Notes: generated by a model from the letters alone, not told the origin. A DNA stretch of 64,000 bases from Chlorobiaceae bacterium (GCA_013335405.1 JAAXVR010000009.1:1-64000), one strand, 5' to 3'. Shown: positions 9,978 through 21,910, numbered from the stretch's first letter. Program-made: numbers and translations.

Positions 9978-9991
9978 CCGGCTCAAGAACC

Positions 9992-11436
<1,445 letters not shown>

Positions 11437-11467
11437 TCATCATTCAAACAACCAGATACCGGAAAAA

Positions 11468-11493
11468 AGTCAGTGCCCGCACTGGCTTTTTTC
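11468..11493 (+). terminator. intrinsic terminator after adk
   Basis: Eight-pair stem AGTCAGTG/CACTGGCT (one T-G pair) with loop CCCG, followed by TTTTTT. It lies 31 bp after the adk stop and just before the preferred priA start, which supports starting priA at 11504. Confidence 0.8.
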
Positions 11494-11503
11494 ATTCCCG
11501 CAC

Positions 11504-13936
11504 ATGTTCGCCAGGATAGTTTCAGAAAAAGTCCGGAATGGAGAACCGTTCACCCTTGGACTCCCGACCACCGTTTCGGAAATAATAGGTCCGGGTAGCA
11601 TGGTCCTGCTCGCTTCAGCGAGAGGGAGCGGCCCGGTTTCGGTCGGCCATGTCATATCTCTGACGGAAGAGTGCGAAGAAACCCCTGCATCCGTCGAAAT
11701 AGCCGATGTGCTCCATGATGGCGCGTCCATAATGAACCACTCGCTCATGCTGCTCTCCGAATGGATGGCAGACTACTACCTCACCAGACGGATCGATACC
11801 ATCAACACATTTCTTCCGGCAGCCGTCAGGACGACGGTTGACGACGTCGTTGAACTCAGGGAGTTCGAGCTCGGCGCCGCGAATCCGAAAATCGTCAATA
11901 CGGCATTGCGCCGCTCGATCCTCGGCATGCTCGCATCGGAAAAAAAACTGACAGTGAACCAGCTCCGGCGCCGGCTCGGCAGAAAACAGCTTTATCAGAC
12001 CATCTCGGAACTTGAAAGAGGCGGATACCTATGCCTGACGAAAAAATTTTCGGCGACCATTCCCAAAAAAAAAATCGTCTACAGACTGAAAGGGACGCTT
12101 CCTGAAAATGTCGGACAACTCCTTGCGGCAGCACCGAAACAGCTCGAGGCCGTCCTGAAACTTGCCGGGCTCGGTCGTGATGCAGAACTCCATGAACTCC
12201 CCGGAATTTCCGTCGCGACCCTGAAGGGACTCGTCAACAAAGGACTGGCTGAAAAAGAGCTCCTCCCGGTGCACAGTAATTTCTCGACAGGATTCACCGA
12301 ACAGCCCGGACCTCCGAAATCACCGACAGCCACCCAGAGAAAGGTACTCGACGAACTGCTGGGAGCCGTCGAAAAAAACGAGTACCGTACGTTCCTGCTC
12401 CATGGCGTCACCGGCAGCGGTAAAACCCTGGTCTATATCGAGCTGCTGAAAGCTGTCGTCGCCAGGGGAAAAACAGCGATCGTGCTGGTACCGGAAATAG
12501 CCCTCACACCTCAGACCGCCGGAAGATTCAGGGAGCATTTCCGCGACGACCTCACCATCCTGCACAGCGCCATGAGCAACCAGGAAAAGTACGACGCCTG
12601 GCACAGCCTGCGCAGCGGCAGGACAACAATTGCCCTTGGGGCCCGCTCGACGATATTTGCACCCCTGGAAAATCTCGGGGCCGTCATTGTGGACGAAGAG
12701 CACGACGGTGCCTACAAACAGGACCGCAATCCCCGCTACCATGCAAGAGATACCGCTGTCATGAGAGCCCTCTGCAGCCGGGCCATCTGTGTCCTCGGAT
12801 CTGCGACACCTTCATTCGAATCCTACAGTAACGCCCTCAGCGGCAAATATACCCTCCTCACTCTTCCGGAAAGAATCGACGGCGCGAGGATGCCGCTTAT
12901 CAGGCTCATCAGCATGAAAGAGAGTCCGAAAGCATCCCCCTCGATTTCCGACCTCCTCTACCGGCAGATAGCTTCACGTCTCGAAAAAAAAGAACAGGTA
13001 ATACTGCTCCAGAACAGGCGCGGCTATTCCGGCAGCGTCTTCTGTCTCGCCTGCGGCCATATCCCCCTGTGCCGATTCTGCAATATTCCCCTCGTCTACC
13101 ATGCCTCACGAAAACACCTCCGCTGTCATTACTGCGGCCATACCGAGGCATTCACGGCCACATGCCGGAAATGTTCGTCTTCGGAAGTGTTCTACAAGGG
13201 AAGCGGCACCGAACGCATCGAGGAAGAGCTCCTGTCGCTTTTCCCTGAAGAACATATTCTGAGAATGGACGTGGACACCACTTCGCGAAAAGGTTCCCAT
13301 GGCAGGATACTCAAAGAGTTCCGAGAAGGAAAAGCCGGTATTCTGCTCGGAACACAGATGGTTGCGAAAGGACTCGATTTTCCTTCGGTCACCATGGTCG
13401 GTGTCCTGCTTGCCGACATCGGCCTCAATATCCCTGATTTCAGGGCTTCTGAAAGGATTTTTTCCCTCCTGACACAAGTATCGGGAAGAGCCGGCCGCTC
13501 GAAAAAGAAAGGGGAAGTGTTTCTCCAGGTGTATAACACAGATAACGATATATTCACCGCTCTTCTGCACGGAAGTTACGAAGAGTTCTTTACAAGGGAG
13601 GCTGCAGTGAGGGAGAGCCTTCGCTACCCTCCTTCAGCGCGCCTGGTGAAATTCGAATGCAGTTCACCTGATGAAGCCGCCGCAGAAGCGGCCGCGCTTG
13701 CATGCCGCGACAAGCTCTGCCGGTATCTTTCACCCGAAAAAACCGCGCTTCTCGGCCCTGCACCAGCAGGTTTGCCAAGACTGAGGGGACGATTCCGCTA
13801 CCATCTGCTGCTCAAGCTTTTCGAAGGGAAACTCGCCCCGCTTTTCATCCGGCAGATGGGGGACGACATCATGCGGCAGTTCCGGAAAGAGGATGTCACC
13901 TTCTCCGTCGATGTCGATCCCCAGAACCTGATGTAA
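11504..13936 (+). CDS. priA: primosomal protein N' (replication restart helicase)
   Basis: 810-residue PriA, the 3'-to-5' helicase that reloads the replisome at stalled forks. Walker A is HGVTGSGKT, Walker B is VDEEHD, and a zinc-binding block follows with CLACGH, CRFC, CHYCGH and CRKC. Helicase motifs V/VI appear as LLGTQMVAKGLDFP and QVSGRAGR. The ATG at 11504 (FARIVSEKV) fits the family N-terminus; the frame open from 11417 runs back through adk and its terminator and is rejected. It stands alone, followed by a DoxX gene about 100 bp later. Confidence 0.93.
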   Translation: MFARIVSEKVRNGEPFTLGLPTTVSEIIGPGSMVLLASARGSGPVSVGHVISLTEECEETPASVEIADVLHDGASIMNHSLMLLSEWMADYYLTRRIDTINTFLPAAVRTTVDDVVELREFELGAANPKIVNTALRRSILGMLASEKKLTVNQLRRRLGRKQLYQTISELERGGYLCLTKKFSATIPKKKIVYRLKGTLPENVGQLLAAAPKQLEAVLKLAGLGRDAELHELPGISVATLKGLVNKGLAEKELLPVHSNFSTGFTEQPGPPKSPTATQRKVLDELLGAVEKNEYRTFLLHGVTGSGKTLVYIELLKAVVARGKTAIVLVPEIALTPQTAGRFREHFRDDLTILHSAMSNQEKYDAWHSLRSGRTTIALGARSTIFAPLENLGAVIVDEEHDGAYKQDRNPRYHARDTAVMRALCSRAICVLGSATPSFESYSNALSGKYTLLTLPERIDGARMPLIRLISMKESPKASPSISDLLYRQIASRLEKKEQVILLQNRRGYSGSVFCLACGHIPLCRFCNIPLVYHASRKHLRCHYCGHTEAFTATCRKCSSSEVFYKGSGTERIEEELLSLFPEEHILRMDVDTTSRKGSHGRILKEFREGKAGILLGTQMVAKGLDFPSVTMVGVLLADIGLNIPDFRASERIFSLLTQVSGRAGRSKKKGEVFLQVYNTDNDIFTALLHGSYEEFFTREAAVRESLRYPPSARLVKFECSSPDEAAAEAAALACRDKLCRYLSPEKTALLGPAPAGLPRLRGRFRYHLLLKLFEGKLAPLFIRQMGDDIMRQFRKEDVTFSVDVDPQNLM

Positions 13937-14032
13937 ATTTTTAAGCAACCATCCCTGTTCACTGTTTATTCTTATTTTACTTATATTTGCAAAGTTTCAT
14001 CCAAGGAATAATCACTATCTCTCACTGGCATC

Positions 14033-14533
14033 ATGACAACGTTTCAACTGAACAGGGCATCAATCGGGCAATCACCGATCAAAGCAGCGGGGATCATTGT
14101 TTTTCTCGTCCTCAGGTACGTTTTCGTCATCTTTTTCCTTTACGGTTTCTGGTTCAAGCTCATCAAAGGCTGGCTGTGGACAGATCTCATGTTCGGTTTT
14201 TTCACGAAAAGGTTTGCCGAACTGCCCCCGGGCTCCTTCCAGTCACTCTATCTCGAGCATTTCGCCATTCCGCTGGCCCTGCCCATCGCATGGATCGTCA
14301 CCCTTGGCGAACTCATCATCGGAGTCTGCCTTGCGCTCGGGTTCGCGACACGGGCCAATGCGGCATTTGCGCTTTTCCTCGTCCTGAATTTCGCGGCCGG
14401 AGGTTTCTACAACCTGACTCTTCCTCCGTTCATGGTTTTTTCAATCCTCATGATGCTTTTCCCTTCAGGACACTGGCTCGGACTTGACGGAAAGCTCAAC
14501 AAGAAATACCCTGACTCTCCGTGGTTCAGATAA
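14033..14533 (+). CDS. DoxX-family membrane protein
   Basis: 166 residues with four likely transmembrane helices (about 18-42, 82-105, 108-128, 131-150), the usual DoxX layout. DoxX proteins are inner-membrane subunits or partners of quinone-linked oxidoreductases and stress complexes; the partner here is unknown. The extra-membrane loop KGWLWTDLMFGFFTKRFAELP between helices 1 and 2 is longer than average. It is preceded by about 100 bp of AT-rich sequence with likely promoter content. Nothing was recognised in the 226 bp between it and aroQ. Confidence 0.75.
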   Translation: MTTFQLNRASIGQSPIKAAGIIVFLVLRYVFVIFFLYGFWFKLIKGWLWTDLMFGFFTKRFAELPPGSFQSLYLEHFAIPLALPIAWIVTLGELIIGVCLALGFATRANAAFALFLVLNFAAGGFYNLTLPPFMVFSILMMLFPSGHWLGLDGKLNKKYPDSPWFR

Positions 14534-14759
14534 GGACAAACTGCTGAACAGGCATTCAGAACTCAGTATCCGGGCTCTGCTTATCCGTATGTCTCTTCGC
14601 GGACAATGCGGAAATCTGACGGGAAAATGACCGGACGGCAGACAAGCCTCGTCGAAAGCATCGACAAAGGGAGGGGGAAAGAACGTCAACGGTAATACAG
14701 GGTGAAACGACAGCTTCAAAACCAGCGGCATCGGACAAGGCGATGAAGCATCGTTCCTT

Positions 14760-15197
14760 TCAGCCCTTTGCCAGAAGCCCCCTCACCCCGAGGTGGTAGC
14801 TGTTGGCCCCGAACCCGCTGATAACCCCTGCGCAAACCTCCGAAATCACCGATGTCCGCCTGAACGCTTCGCGTGCATGGACGTTGGAAAGATGCACCTC
14901 GATGACAGGGAGCTGCACCGAACTGATGGCGTCGCGCAGAGCTATGGAGTAATGCGTGAATGCTCCCGCATTCAATACGACACCGGAAAAGCAGCCGCGG
15001 TCCTCAGCCTCGAACAGTTTTTCTGCAAGCGAACCTTCATGTTCGCTCTGGAAAAACTCGAATGAGATATCCGGGAAGCTCCGGGCCAGTTCACGGTTGA
15101 TGTCGTCAAGAGAAAGGTGTCCGTATATTTCGGGCTCCCTTTTCCCGAGTCTCGACAGGTTCGGACCGTTGAGAACAAGAATTGAAATCGTGCTCAT
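14760..15197 (-). CDS. aroQ: 3-dehydroquinate dehydratase, type II
   Basis: 145-residue small dodecameric dehydroquinase of the shikimate pathway. The active-site lid is NGPNLSRLGKREPEIYG (10-26), with Y25 the catalytic tyrosine and R20 beside it. NAGAFTHYSIALRDA and EVHLSNVHAREAFR follow in normal order. It lies 60 bp after hslU on the same strand and may be cotranscribed with hslVU. Confidence 0.94.
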   Translation of the reverse strand: MSTISILVLNGPNLSRLGKREPEIYGHLSLDDINRELARSFPDISFEFFQSEHEGSLAEKLFEAEDRGCFSGVVLNAGAFTHYSIALRDAISSVQLPVIEVHLSNVHAREAFRRTSVISEVCAGVISGFGANSYHLGVRGLLAKG

Positions 15198-15257
15198 GCT
15201 GTCATTCCCGTCCCGGCTTGAACCGCCGGGAACTTTAAAGAATTATCACGAAACGGA

Positions 15258-16730
15258 TTATAAGATGTATCGGCTGAGATCCCTGTCTTCCGCAACATGG
15301 TTCAGTCTTTCCTTCACCATCGACTCATCGATTTCCACCTGATCACCGGAATAGTTTTCAGGAATATTGAACATGAGCTCCTCGAGGAGGCTTGTCATGA
15401 TGGTATGAAGCCTTCGGGCACCGATGTTTTCCACGGTTTCGTTCACCCTGGCGGCAATCCTCGCAATCTGTCGGATAGCACCGTCGGTGAAGGAAAGCGT
15501 GACACCTTCCGTCCCGAGAAGCGCTGTATACTGCTTGATAAGCGCGTTGTTCGGCTGTGTGAGTATCAGAATAAAATCATCTTCCGTGAGGCTTTTCAGT
15601 TCCACCCGAATGGGAAACCTGCCCTGGAGTTCCGGGATCAGGTCGGATGGTTTTGCGACATGAAAAGCGCCGGATGCGATGAAAAGGACATGGTCGGTCT
15701 TTACGATGCCGTATTTGGTGGCGACATTCGATCCTTCCACGATGGGCAGGAGGTCCCGCTGGACCCCTTCCCTGCTTACATCGGGTCCTTTGCCGCCCGC
15801 ACCGGTAGATGCCGAGGCGATTTTATCGATTTCGTCGATAAAGACAATTCCCGACTGCTCGACCTTGTTTATGGCTTCCTTGACGACGCTGTCCATATCG
15901 ATAAGTTTCTGTACCTCCTCGTTCTCGAGGATCTTCCGGGCTTCGGCAATCGTCACCCTGCGTTTTTTGCGTTTGCGGGGCAGGCCACTCATCAGGTCCT
16001 GCATGATCCCGCCGATCTCCTCCATCTGTCCGAGGGGGCCAAGAATCTGCATCATTCCCCCGGGAGAATCGCTCGTGACATCCATTTCTATCTGCCGGTC
16101 CTCGAGTTTGCCGTTGCGCAGTCGATCGCGCATCTTCTGTCGGCTGCGCCTGTTGACCTCGATGGACGGGTCTGCGGCTTCCTCTCTGACTGGAACGAGA
16201 GCTTTCTCATCCTCGTCGGCAGGGTCTTCTTCGACTGACTGCATCGGGGGTAGAAGGATATCGAGCAGACGGTCTTCGACCAGCTGAATGGCCTTTTCCC
16301 TGACTTCCTCGGTTTTTTCGCTCCTTACCATCGCGACGGACTGGTCTACCAGGTCCCTTATCATGGATTCCACGTCGCGGCCCACATAGCCGACCTCGGT
16401 GAATTTCGATGCCTCCACCTTGATGAAAGGGGCTTTGGCAAGTTTGGCGAGCCGGCGGGCGATTTCAGTCTTGCCGACGCCGGTCGGACCGATCATGATG
16501 ATGTTATTGGGCATGATCTCATCCCGGAGATCATCGCTCACGTTCTGCCGCCTGAGCCTGTTGCGCAGGGCTATGGCGACGGATTTCTTTGCATCCTTCT
16601 GACCGATGATATAGTTGTCGAGAAGCGAAACAATCTGATTCGGAGTAAGGTTGCTGCCGGAAATCGCACTTTTTGCCACCCCGTGTACGGCTGGCGATAC
16701 CGGAAGCTCCGCTTCGGTGTTGATACTCAT
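15258..16730 (-). CDS. hslU: ATP-dependent protease ATPase subunit HslU
   Basis: 490-residue AAA+ unfoldase of the HslUV (ClpYQ) protease. Walker A is GPTGVGKTE near residue 80 and Walker B is [10 protein letters not shown] near residue 300. A long I-domain lies between. It is longer than the 443-residue E. coli protein mainly through an acidic/basic insert ([19 protein letters not shown] and after) in the I-domain and an N-terminal ~25-residue extension. The C-terminus SRYIL matches the tail that docks in HslV. It follows hslV by 84 bp. Confidence 0.94.
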   Translation of the reverse strand: MSINTEAELPVSPAVHGVAKSAISGSNLTPNQIVSLLDNYIIGQKDAKKSVAIALRNRLRRQNVSDDLRDEIMPNNIIMIGPTGVGKTEIARRLAKLAKAPFIKVEASKFTEVGYVGRDVESMIRDLVDQSVAMVRSEKTEEVREKAIQLVEDRLLDILLPPMQSVEEDPADEDEKALVPVREEAADPSIEVNRRSRQKMRDRLRNGKLEDRQIEMDVTSDSPGGMMQILGPLGQMEEIGGIMQDLMSGLPRKRKKRRVTIAEARKILENEEVQKLIDMDSVVKEAINKVEQSGIVFIDEIDKIASASTGAGGKGPDVSREGVQRDLLPIVEGSNVATKYGIVKTDHVLFIASGAFHVAKPSDLIPELQGRFPIRVELKSLTEDDFILILTQPNNALIKQYTALLGTEGVTLSFTDGAIRQIARIAARVNETVENIGARRLHTIMTSLLEELMFNIPENYSGDQVEIDESMVKERLNHVAEDRDLSRYIL

Positions 16731-16814
16731 TGCAATGCATTTATAATTTTTTCCGGAAGGCGGACAGCATCGGATATCGCTACCGGATGCGGCACAACCG
16801 GATGAATAACATCT

Positions 16815-17363
16815 TCAGGCCTCTTCGACCACGATATGATCGTTGGTGTAGATACAGATATCTGCGGCGATTTTCAGGCTTTCCTGAACGATTTCCCGTG
16901 CCGAAAGTCCCGAATGCTTCATGAGGGCGCGAGCGGCGGCAAGCGCATACATGCTCCCGCTGCCTATCGCCACGATGCCGTCCTCCGGCTCTATGACATC
17001 GCCGGTGCCGGAAATGATCAGGGCACGGTCCTTGCTCACAATGGCAAGCATGGCTTCGAGACGCCTGAGGTACTTGTCGGTTCTCCAGTCCTTGGCAAGC
17101 TCCACGGCAGCCCTGTCAAGCTTGCCGTTGAACGCTTCAAGTTTCTCTTCGAAGCGGTCGAGAAGGGTGACGGCATCAGCCGTTGCTCCGGCGAAGCCGG
17201 CGACGAGCTTACCCTGGTACAAACGCCTGATCTTGCGGGTCGAATGTTTCATCACCGTGCTGCCGAGGGTCATCTGCCCGTCGCTTCCGAGCGCGGCACA
17301 ACCGTCCCGCAACACACCGATGACCGTTGTCGAGCGGATCAGCGTTTCTGGTTCTCTTTTCAT
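16815..17363 (-). CDS. hslV: ATP-dependent protease peptidase subunit HslV
   Basis: 182-residue HslV, the threonine peptidase core of the HslUV complex. The active-site threonine lies in RSTTVIGV, preceded by about 11-12 residues ([11 protein letters not shown]). The proteolytic Thr must therefore be exposed by N-terminal processing, as in other HslV with a short propeptide. GSDGQMTLG, and GFAGATADA typical of the family, are present. Its ATG is 4 bp after the stop of rpoN, an unusual link between sigma-54 and this protease. Confidence 0.93.
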   Translation of the reverse strand: MKREPETLIRSTTVIGVLRDGCAALGSDGQMTLGSTVMKHSTRKIRRLYQGKLVAGFAGATADAVTLLDRFEEKLEAFNGKLDRAAVELAKDWRTDKYLRRLEAMLAIVSKDRALIISGTGDVIEPEDGIVAIGSGSMYALAAARALMKHSGLSAREIVQESLKIAADICIYTNDHIVVEEA

Positions 17364-17367
17364 GTAC

Positions 17368-18819
17368 TTAAAATATTTTCTTCCTCAGTCTTGCAACTGG
17401 AATATGCATTTGTTCGCGGTATTTTGCTACAGTTCTCCTTGCGATGTTGACACCTTTTTTCATCAGCATCTCGGTCAGGCTTTCATCGCTGAGCGGGCTC
17501 GAAGCATCTTCGGCACCGATCATTTCCGCGATGTACTGCCGGATAATCTTGCTTGACAGGTCATCCCCCTCTTCGGTCGAAATACCGCCGCTGAAAAAAT
17601 ATTTCAGTTCGAAAACGCCGAAACGCGTCTGGACGTATTTACTGTTTGCAGCCCGGCTGATGGTCGAAATATCAAGCCCGGTATCGGCTGCGATGGTTTT
17701 CATGCCGAGGGGTACCAGACGTGAGGGTCCGAAGAGAAAAAAATCATACTGGCGTTTCATAAGGGCTTCAATCACCTTCATGAGCGTCTGCCGGCGGGTT
17801 TCAATCGCGGAAATGAACTCGTTGGCTCTCTGGAGGTTCTGCCTTATGAACTGTTTTTCCTCTTTCGGGCCTTTCCTGTTTTTCAGATTTTCCCGGTATC
17901 GGTCGGATACCCTGACGGACATGGAGCTCCTGTCGTTGAGAACGGCGGTCAGTTCACCGTTTTCATAGGTAACAACAAAATCCGGGTTGACATAGTGACC
18001 TCCTTCGTCTTGAAAGATACCAGGATGAGGATCGAGGCTCGTTATGGCAGTTATTGCCGCTTCTACCCTCTCGCCCGGCTCCCCGAGCTTTTTCAGGATC
18101 CGCTCGAAACGTCTGTTCAGAAAATCGTCGAAGTACTCGCGGAGAATGAGCGCTGCTGTGGTGCAGGTTTTGCTGTCGAACTTCGCTTCCGCCGCCTGCA
18201 ACTGGACAATAAGCCGTTCGCGCAGGTTGCGGGCGGCGATGCCGGGCGGGTCGAGAAACCGGATCCTGCGGATGATCGATTCGAGCTCTTTCCTGTTCAC
18301 TTCGATATCTTCGAGTTCAAGGCTGTCGATGATGACATCGTCCTTTTCCGTCAGATACCCGTCGCTGTCGAGGTTTCCAAGCACTTCCACCGCTATCCTG
18401 ATCTCCCTTCTTCCGATATCCTCCTGAAGAGAGAGCTGTCTGAGAAGTGTTTCATGGAAACTGTCGTGCTGTACAGCCTGGAAAAAACGTTCTTTCGGCG
18501 AACTGTCGTAGGTGAAGCTCATCCTGCCGTCGGATTCTTCGTATGGAGAGGGGCTTTCGCGCCGCTCGTTAAGTGAGCTTTTTCTGAATCTGTCGAGCGA
18601 ATCGAACATTTCGTCGCTTTCCTTCAGGCCTGCCTCTGTGACGGAATCGTCGACACTGTCCTTCCTTTCTTCTTCGAGTTCGAGCAGGGGATTTTCCTGC
18701 AATTCTTCATAAATCCGCTGTTCGAGGCTCAATAACGGCAACTGCAGAAGCTGGCTGCCCAGTATCTGCTGGGCGGAAAGCTGGGTTTTCTGTTTTTGCT
18801 GAAGTTTTATTCCTGGCAT
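17368..18819 (-). CDS. rpoN: RNA polymerase sigma-54 factor
   Basis: 483-residue sigma-54. Region I is Gln/Leu-rich ([22 protein letters not shown]), followed by an acidic region II, a core-binding domain, and the C-terminal RpoN box [10 protein letters not shown] near 463-472. Length and order are normal. It directs transcription that needs AAA+ enhancer-binding proteins; none is encoded in this window. Its start overlaps the end of the DUF3109 gene by 13 nt, and it precedes hslV by 4 bp. Confidence 0.94.
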   Translation of the reverse strand: MPGIKLQQKQKTQLSAQQILGSQLLQLPLLSLEQRIYEELQENPLLELEEERKDSVDDSVTEAGLKESDEMFDSLDRFRKSSLNERRESPSPYEESDGRMSFTYDSSPKERFFQAVQHDSFHETLLRQLSLQEDIGRREIRIAVEVLGNLDSDGYLTEKDDVIIDSLELEDIEVNRKELESIIRRIRFLDPPGIAARNLRERLIVQLQAAEAKFDSKTCTTAALILREYFDDFLNRRFERILKKLGEPGERVEAAITAITSLDPHPGIFQDEGGHYVNPDFVVTYENGELTAVLNDRSSMSVRVSDRYRENLKNRKGPKEEKQFIRQNLQRANEFISAIETRRQTLMKVIEALMKRQYDFFLFGPSRLVPLGMKTIAADTGLDISTISRAANSKYVQTRFGVFELKYFFSGGISTEEGDDLSSKIIRQYIAEMIGAEDASSPLSDESLTEMLMKKGVNIARRTVAKYREQMHIPVARLRKKIF

Positions 18820-19391
18820 TTCTTCATGGGGGAAGAATCAATAAACTGTTTGAGTGCAACGAACCAATCATTTCCATAAAGCTCTTCAAGCGCTTTGCTT
18901 ACATAATCGACAAGAAGCATATTGAGTTCCCTGCCTCTCTCTGCAGCCGCACGGCACATCGCATGCCGTTCATAGACAAGATAGTCCAAACCGAACTTTT
19001 TTCTTACCCTGATTGGAAACAAACGACATGAGAGCGGTTTCGGAAAAGGAGACAAGCCGTTCGTAAACGCCGTCTCTATGGCACATGTCGTAATACCTCC
19101 CTCCATGCAGGTGAAAACGCACTCCCTGTTCCCGACAGTTCTGGAATATGCCCTGCCCTGGTAAACTTCGACGCCGCCGTGACGCCGGAAATATCTCCTG
19201 TTTTTTTCCGGAAGCATCCGGAGAAGCTCTTCAGGGGGGTGTGTCAGCTGATCAGCCTCGTTATCGCTCAAAGGTGCCCCGAGCTCCCCTTCGATACAGC
19301 ACTGTCCACCGCACGTGCCGAAATCGCAGGTAAAGCGGGCTTCGAGAAGGTCACTTTCAGCCAGGACATCACCTATGGATATCATCGTCAT
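18807..19391 (-). CDS. DUF3109-family cysteine-rich protein
   Basis: 194 residues matching my recollection of the DUF3109 family. Cysteines cluster as CDFGTCGGQCC (23-33), then CVFTC, TTCAIE, LSCRLFP and MCRAA, resembling an Fe-S or zinc-binding protein of the YkgJ type. No transmembrane segment is present. It heads the minus-strand run DUF3109-rpoN-hslV-hslU and overlaps rpoN. The start could be the ATG at 19391 or two codons later; its Shine-Dalgarno AGGAG lies inside a 12-bp palindrome. The function is unknown. Confidence 0.78.
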   Translation of the reverse strand: MTMISIGDVLAESDLLEARFTCDFGTCGGQCCIEGELGAPLSDNEADQLTHPPEELLRMLPEKNRRYFRRHGGVEVYQGRAYSRTVGNRECVFTCMEGGITTCAIETAFTNGLSPFPKPLSCRLFPIRVRKKFGLDYLVYERHAMCRAAAERGRELNMLLVDYVSKALEELYGNDWFVALKQFIDSSPMKKCQE

Positions 19392-19395
19392 AAAC

Positions 19396-19407
19396 AGGAG
19401 CGCTCCT
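19396..19407 (-). promoter_or_regulatory. 12-bp palindrome containing the DUF3109 ribosome-binding site
   Basis: AGGAGCGCTCCT is a perfect palindrome immediately upstream of the DUF3109 start. It could bind a dimeric regulator or sequester the AGGAG. A chance match cannot be ruled out. Confidence 0.35.
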
Positions 19408-19611
19408 TAAGTATTATTTAAGCAATTTACGGCACAATTCCATTTCAAATGCGATACTTTCGCTATTATTGCCTTCTGCAGCTTATTTTGCATCGCAGCA
19501 CTCCCTGCGGTTTGCTGCTTCAATGAAATTTTCATAGCTATAGGCTGTAGAGGTCAGGATCGGAACAGTCAAAGACAGTAAAGCAAACTCCAAATACAAC
19601 GCACAGCACCC

Positions 19612-20508
19612 ATGATCGTCATCGATGGCAGAAAGACCTCTGTCGACCTGAAAAATGAACTGAAAGCCGATATCGAACATTGCAGGGTAGCGACAGGGAA
19701 AATCCCCGGGCTGGCCATGGTTCTGGTCGGCGACAATCCATCCTCGCAGGTCTATGTACGTAATAAAGCAAAAACATGCAAAGAGATCGGCATCGGAGCA
19801 AAGGTTATTGAAATGCCCGATGAAACGCCCCAGGAAAAGCTGCTCGAAGTCGTTGCGGGACTGAACCTTGATCCTGATATCAACGGGATCCTCGTACAGC
19901 AGCCTCTGCCCTCCCATATCGACGAGTTTACGACGACACTCGCCATCGATCCGTCGAAGGACGTCGACGGCTTCCATCCCGAAAATCTCGGGCAGCTTTT
20001 ACTGGGTCGCCTCGACAACTGCTTCGTGAGCTGTACGCCATTCGGGATACTCGAACTGCTGACCCGTTACGGAATAGAAACCACAGGCAAACACTGCGTG
20101 GTTGTCGGAAGAAGCGATATCGTCGGCAAGCCGATGGCGAACCTCATGCTCCGCAAAGACGATGCCGCGAACTGTACGGTCACGGTCTGCCATTCTCTGA
20201 CCAGGGAACTCCCCTTCTTCACCAGGCATGCGGATATCCTCATTGTCGCGATTGGCAATGCAGGATTCATCACTTCCGACATGGTAAAACCCGGTGCCGT
20301 GGTAATCGATGTCGGCAACAACCGGATCGAGGACCACGATGCAAAATCGGGGTTCCGCGTCGTAGGCGACGTTGATTTCAGGAGCGTATCGGCAGTCGCA
20401 TCGGCAATGACACCCGTGCCGGGAGGAGTCGGACCTATGACGATCGCCATGCTCATGAAAAACACGGTTCTGTCCTTCAAACGCATGAACGCTCTCCAAG
20501 GGCCGTAA
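19612..20508 (+). CDS. folD: methylenetetrahydrofolate dehydrogenase/cyclohydrolase
   Basis: 298-residue bifunctional FolD, interconverting methylene-, methenyl- and 10-formyl-tetrahydrofolate with NADP. YVRNKAKTCKEIG carries the catalytic lysine (second K of the motif region, about 54). PSKDVDGFHPENLG and CTPFGILELL follow, and GRSDIVGKPMANLM is the Rossmann signature. Length is normal. The stop overlaps the radA ATG by one base, so the two are translationally coupled. Confidence 0.94.
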   Translation: MIVIDGRKTSVDLKNELKADIEHCRVATGKIPGLAMVLVGDNPSSQVYVRNKAKTCKEIGIGAKVIEMPDETPQEKLLEVVAGLNLDPDINGILVQQPLPSHIDEFTTTLAIDPSKDVDGFHPENLGQLLLGRLDNCFVSCTPFGILELLTRYGIETTGKHCVVVGRSDIVGKPMANLMLRKDDAANCTVTVCHSLTRELPFFTRHADILIVAIGNAGFITSDMVKPGAVVIDVGNNRIEDHDAKSGFRVVGDVDFRSVSAVASAMTPVPGGVGPMTIAMLMKNTVLSFKRMNALQGP

Positions 20509-21875
20509 TGGCAAAAACAACGACAAAGTACGTCTGTTCGAACTGCGGTGCGGTTTCTCTGAAATATCAGGGCAAGTGTTTCGAATGCCGGAGCTGGGGA
20601 ACGCTTCAGGAGATCCATACCGAACCGGAGAAGGTACCCCGAGAAAAATCGTCCGGCGGCGCTCCCGCTCCCGTCGAAAACCTCCTGGATTCAGGAACTT
20701 CCGATTTCAGCCGCATCCTTACCGGGATCGGAGAACTCGACAGAGTCCTCGGAGGGGGGCTGATGGAGGCCTCGGCGATCCTGGTGGGAGGAGAACCGGG
20801 AATCGGCAAATCGACTCTGATGCTTCAGCTCGCTCCTCGCCTCTCGCCGAGAAAAGTGCTCTACGTTGCCGGAGAAGAATCTCCCAACCAGATCCGTGAG
20901 CGCGCCTCAAGACTCTCGATCAGGGCAGAAAACCTTCGTCTTGTTGCGGAAACGAACCTCGAACGGATACTCTCGGTCATCGGACAAGAAAAACCGTCGA
21001 TGGTCATTGTCGATTCAATCCAGACGGTCTCGTCAGAAGAATACCAGAGCTCCGCCGGAACCATCACCCAGATACGGGAGTGTGCATCGTCGCTCATCCG
21101 GGAGACAAAACGGCAGAACATCATCCTCTGCATCATCGGCCACATCACCAAGGAGGGCACCCTCGCAGGACCCAAGGCGCTGGAGCATATGGTAGACACC
21201 GTACTGCAGTTCGAAGGCGAGGGGTGGCAGCGATACAGGATCGTGCGATCGGTGAAAAACCGTTTCGGTCCCACAAACGAAATCGGTGTATTCCGGATGG
21301 ACGAAAAAGGACTCGAAGAGGTCAGCAACCCTTCGGAATTCTTTATTTCGGGCCGGATATCCGATGTTCCCGGCAATTCAATTCTTGCCGCGATCGAAGG
21401 AACCAGGGCGCTGCTGGTCGAAGTGCAGGCACTCGTGGCAAAAACCGGTTTTTCAATGCCCCAGCGAATCAGTACAGGCTTCGACCTGAAACGCATGTCG
21501 ATCATCCTCGCCGTACTCGAAAAAAGACTTGGGTTCGAAACGTGGGGACAGGATGTCTTCGTAAAGATAGCGGGCGGGCTGAAACTGGCCGAACCGGCTG
21601 CCGATCTTGCCATTGCAGCAGCAGTCGCTTCCGGCCTTCAGGGCAGGCCGATCGATCCCTTTTCAGTGTGCTGCGGGGAAATCGGGCTTTCCGGCGAACT
21701 CCGGGCGATCAGCGACATAGAACGGAGGATCAGGGAAGCGGCCCATCTCGGGTTCAGAAAAATCGTATTGCCCGAGGCGAACATCCGTGAACTCAAACCT
21801 TCGATCAAAAAACTCCCAATCACCATTGCTGGCTGCAGGATACTCCACGAAGCTCTTGGCGCCCTCAACCTCTGA
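20508..21875 (+). CDS. radA: DNA repair protein RadA
   Basis: 455-residue RadA (Sms), a RecA-like branch-migration helicase in recombination. The N-terminal zinc finger is CSNCG...CFEC (11-31), Walker A is GGEPGIGKST, and the RadA-specific KNRFG motif is present. A C-terminal Lon-protease-like domain completes normal length. It begins inside the folD stop. A GC-rich hairpin follows the gene. Confidence 0.95.
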   Translation: MAKTTTKYVCSNCGAVSLKYQGKCFECRSWGTLQEIHTEPEKVPREKSSGGAPAPVENLLDSGTSDFSRILTGIGELDRVLGGGLMEASAILVGGEPGIGKSTLMLQLAPRLSPRKVLYVAGEESPNQIRERASRLSIRAENLRLVAETNLERILSVIGQEKPSMVIVDSIQTVSSEEYQSSAGTITQIRECASSLIRETKRQNIILCIIGHITKEGTLAGPKALEHMVDTVLQFEGEGWQRYRIVRSVKNRFGPTNEIGVFRMDEKGLEEVSNPSEFFISGRISDVPGNSILAAIEGTRALLVEVQALVAKTGFSMPQRISTGFDLKRMSIILAVLEKRLGFETWGQDVFVKIAGGLKLAEPAADLAIAAAVASGLQGRPIDPFSVCCGEIGLSGELRAISDIERRIREAAHLGFRKIVLPEANIRELKPSIKKLPITIAGCRILHEALGALNL

Positions 21876-21876
21876 A

Positions 21877-21910
21877 GAGCGCCGTCTATGCTTCAGACTA
21901 TCCGGCGCTC
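21877..21910 (+). terminator. hairpin after radA without a T-run
   Basis: GAGCGCCG/CGGCGCTC perfect 8-bp stem with an 18-nt loop, directly after the radA stop. The missing T-run makes it a weak or Rho-dependent stop, or an RNA-stability element. Confidence 0.45.
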
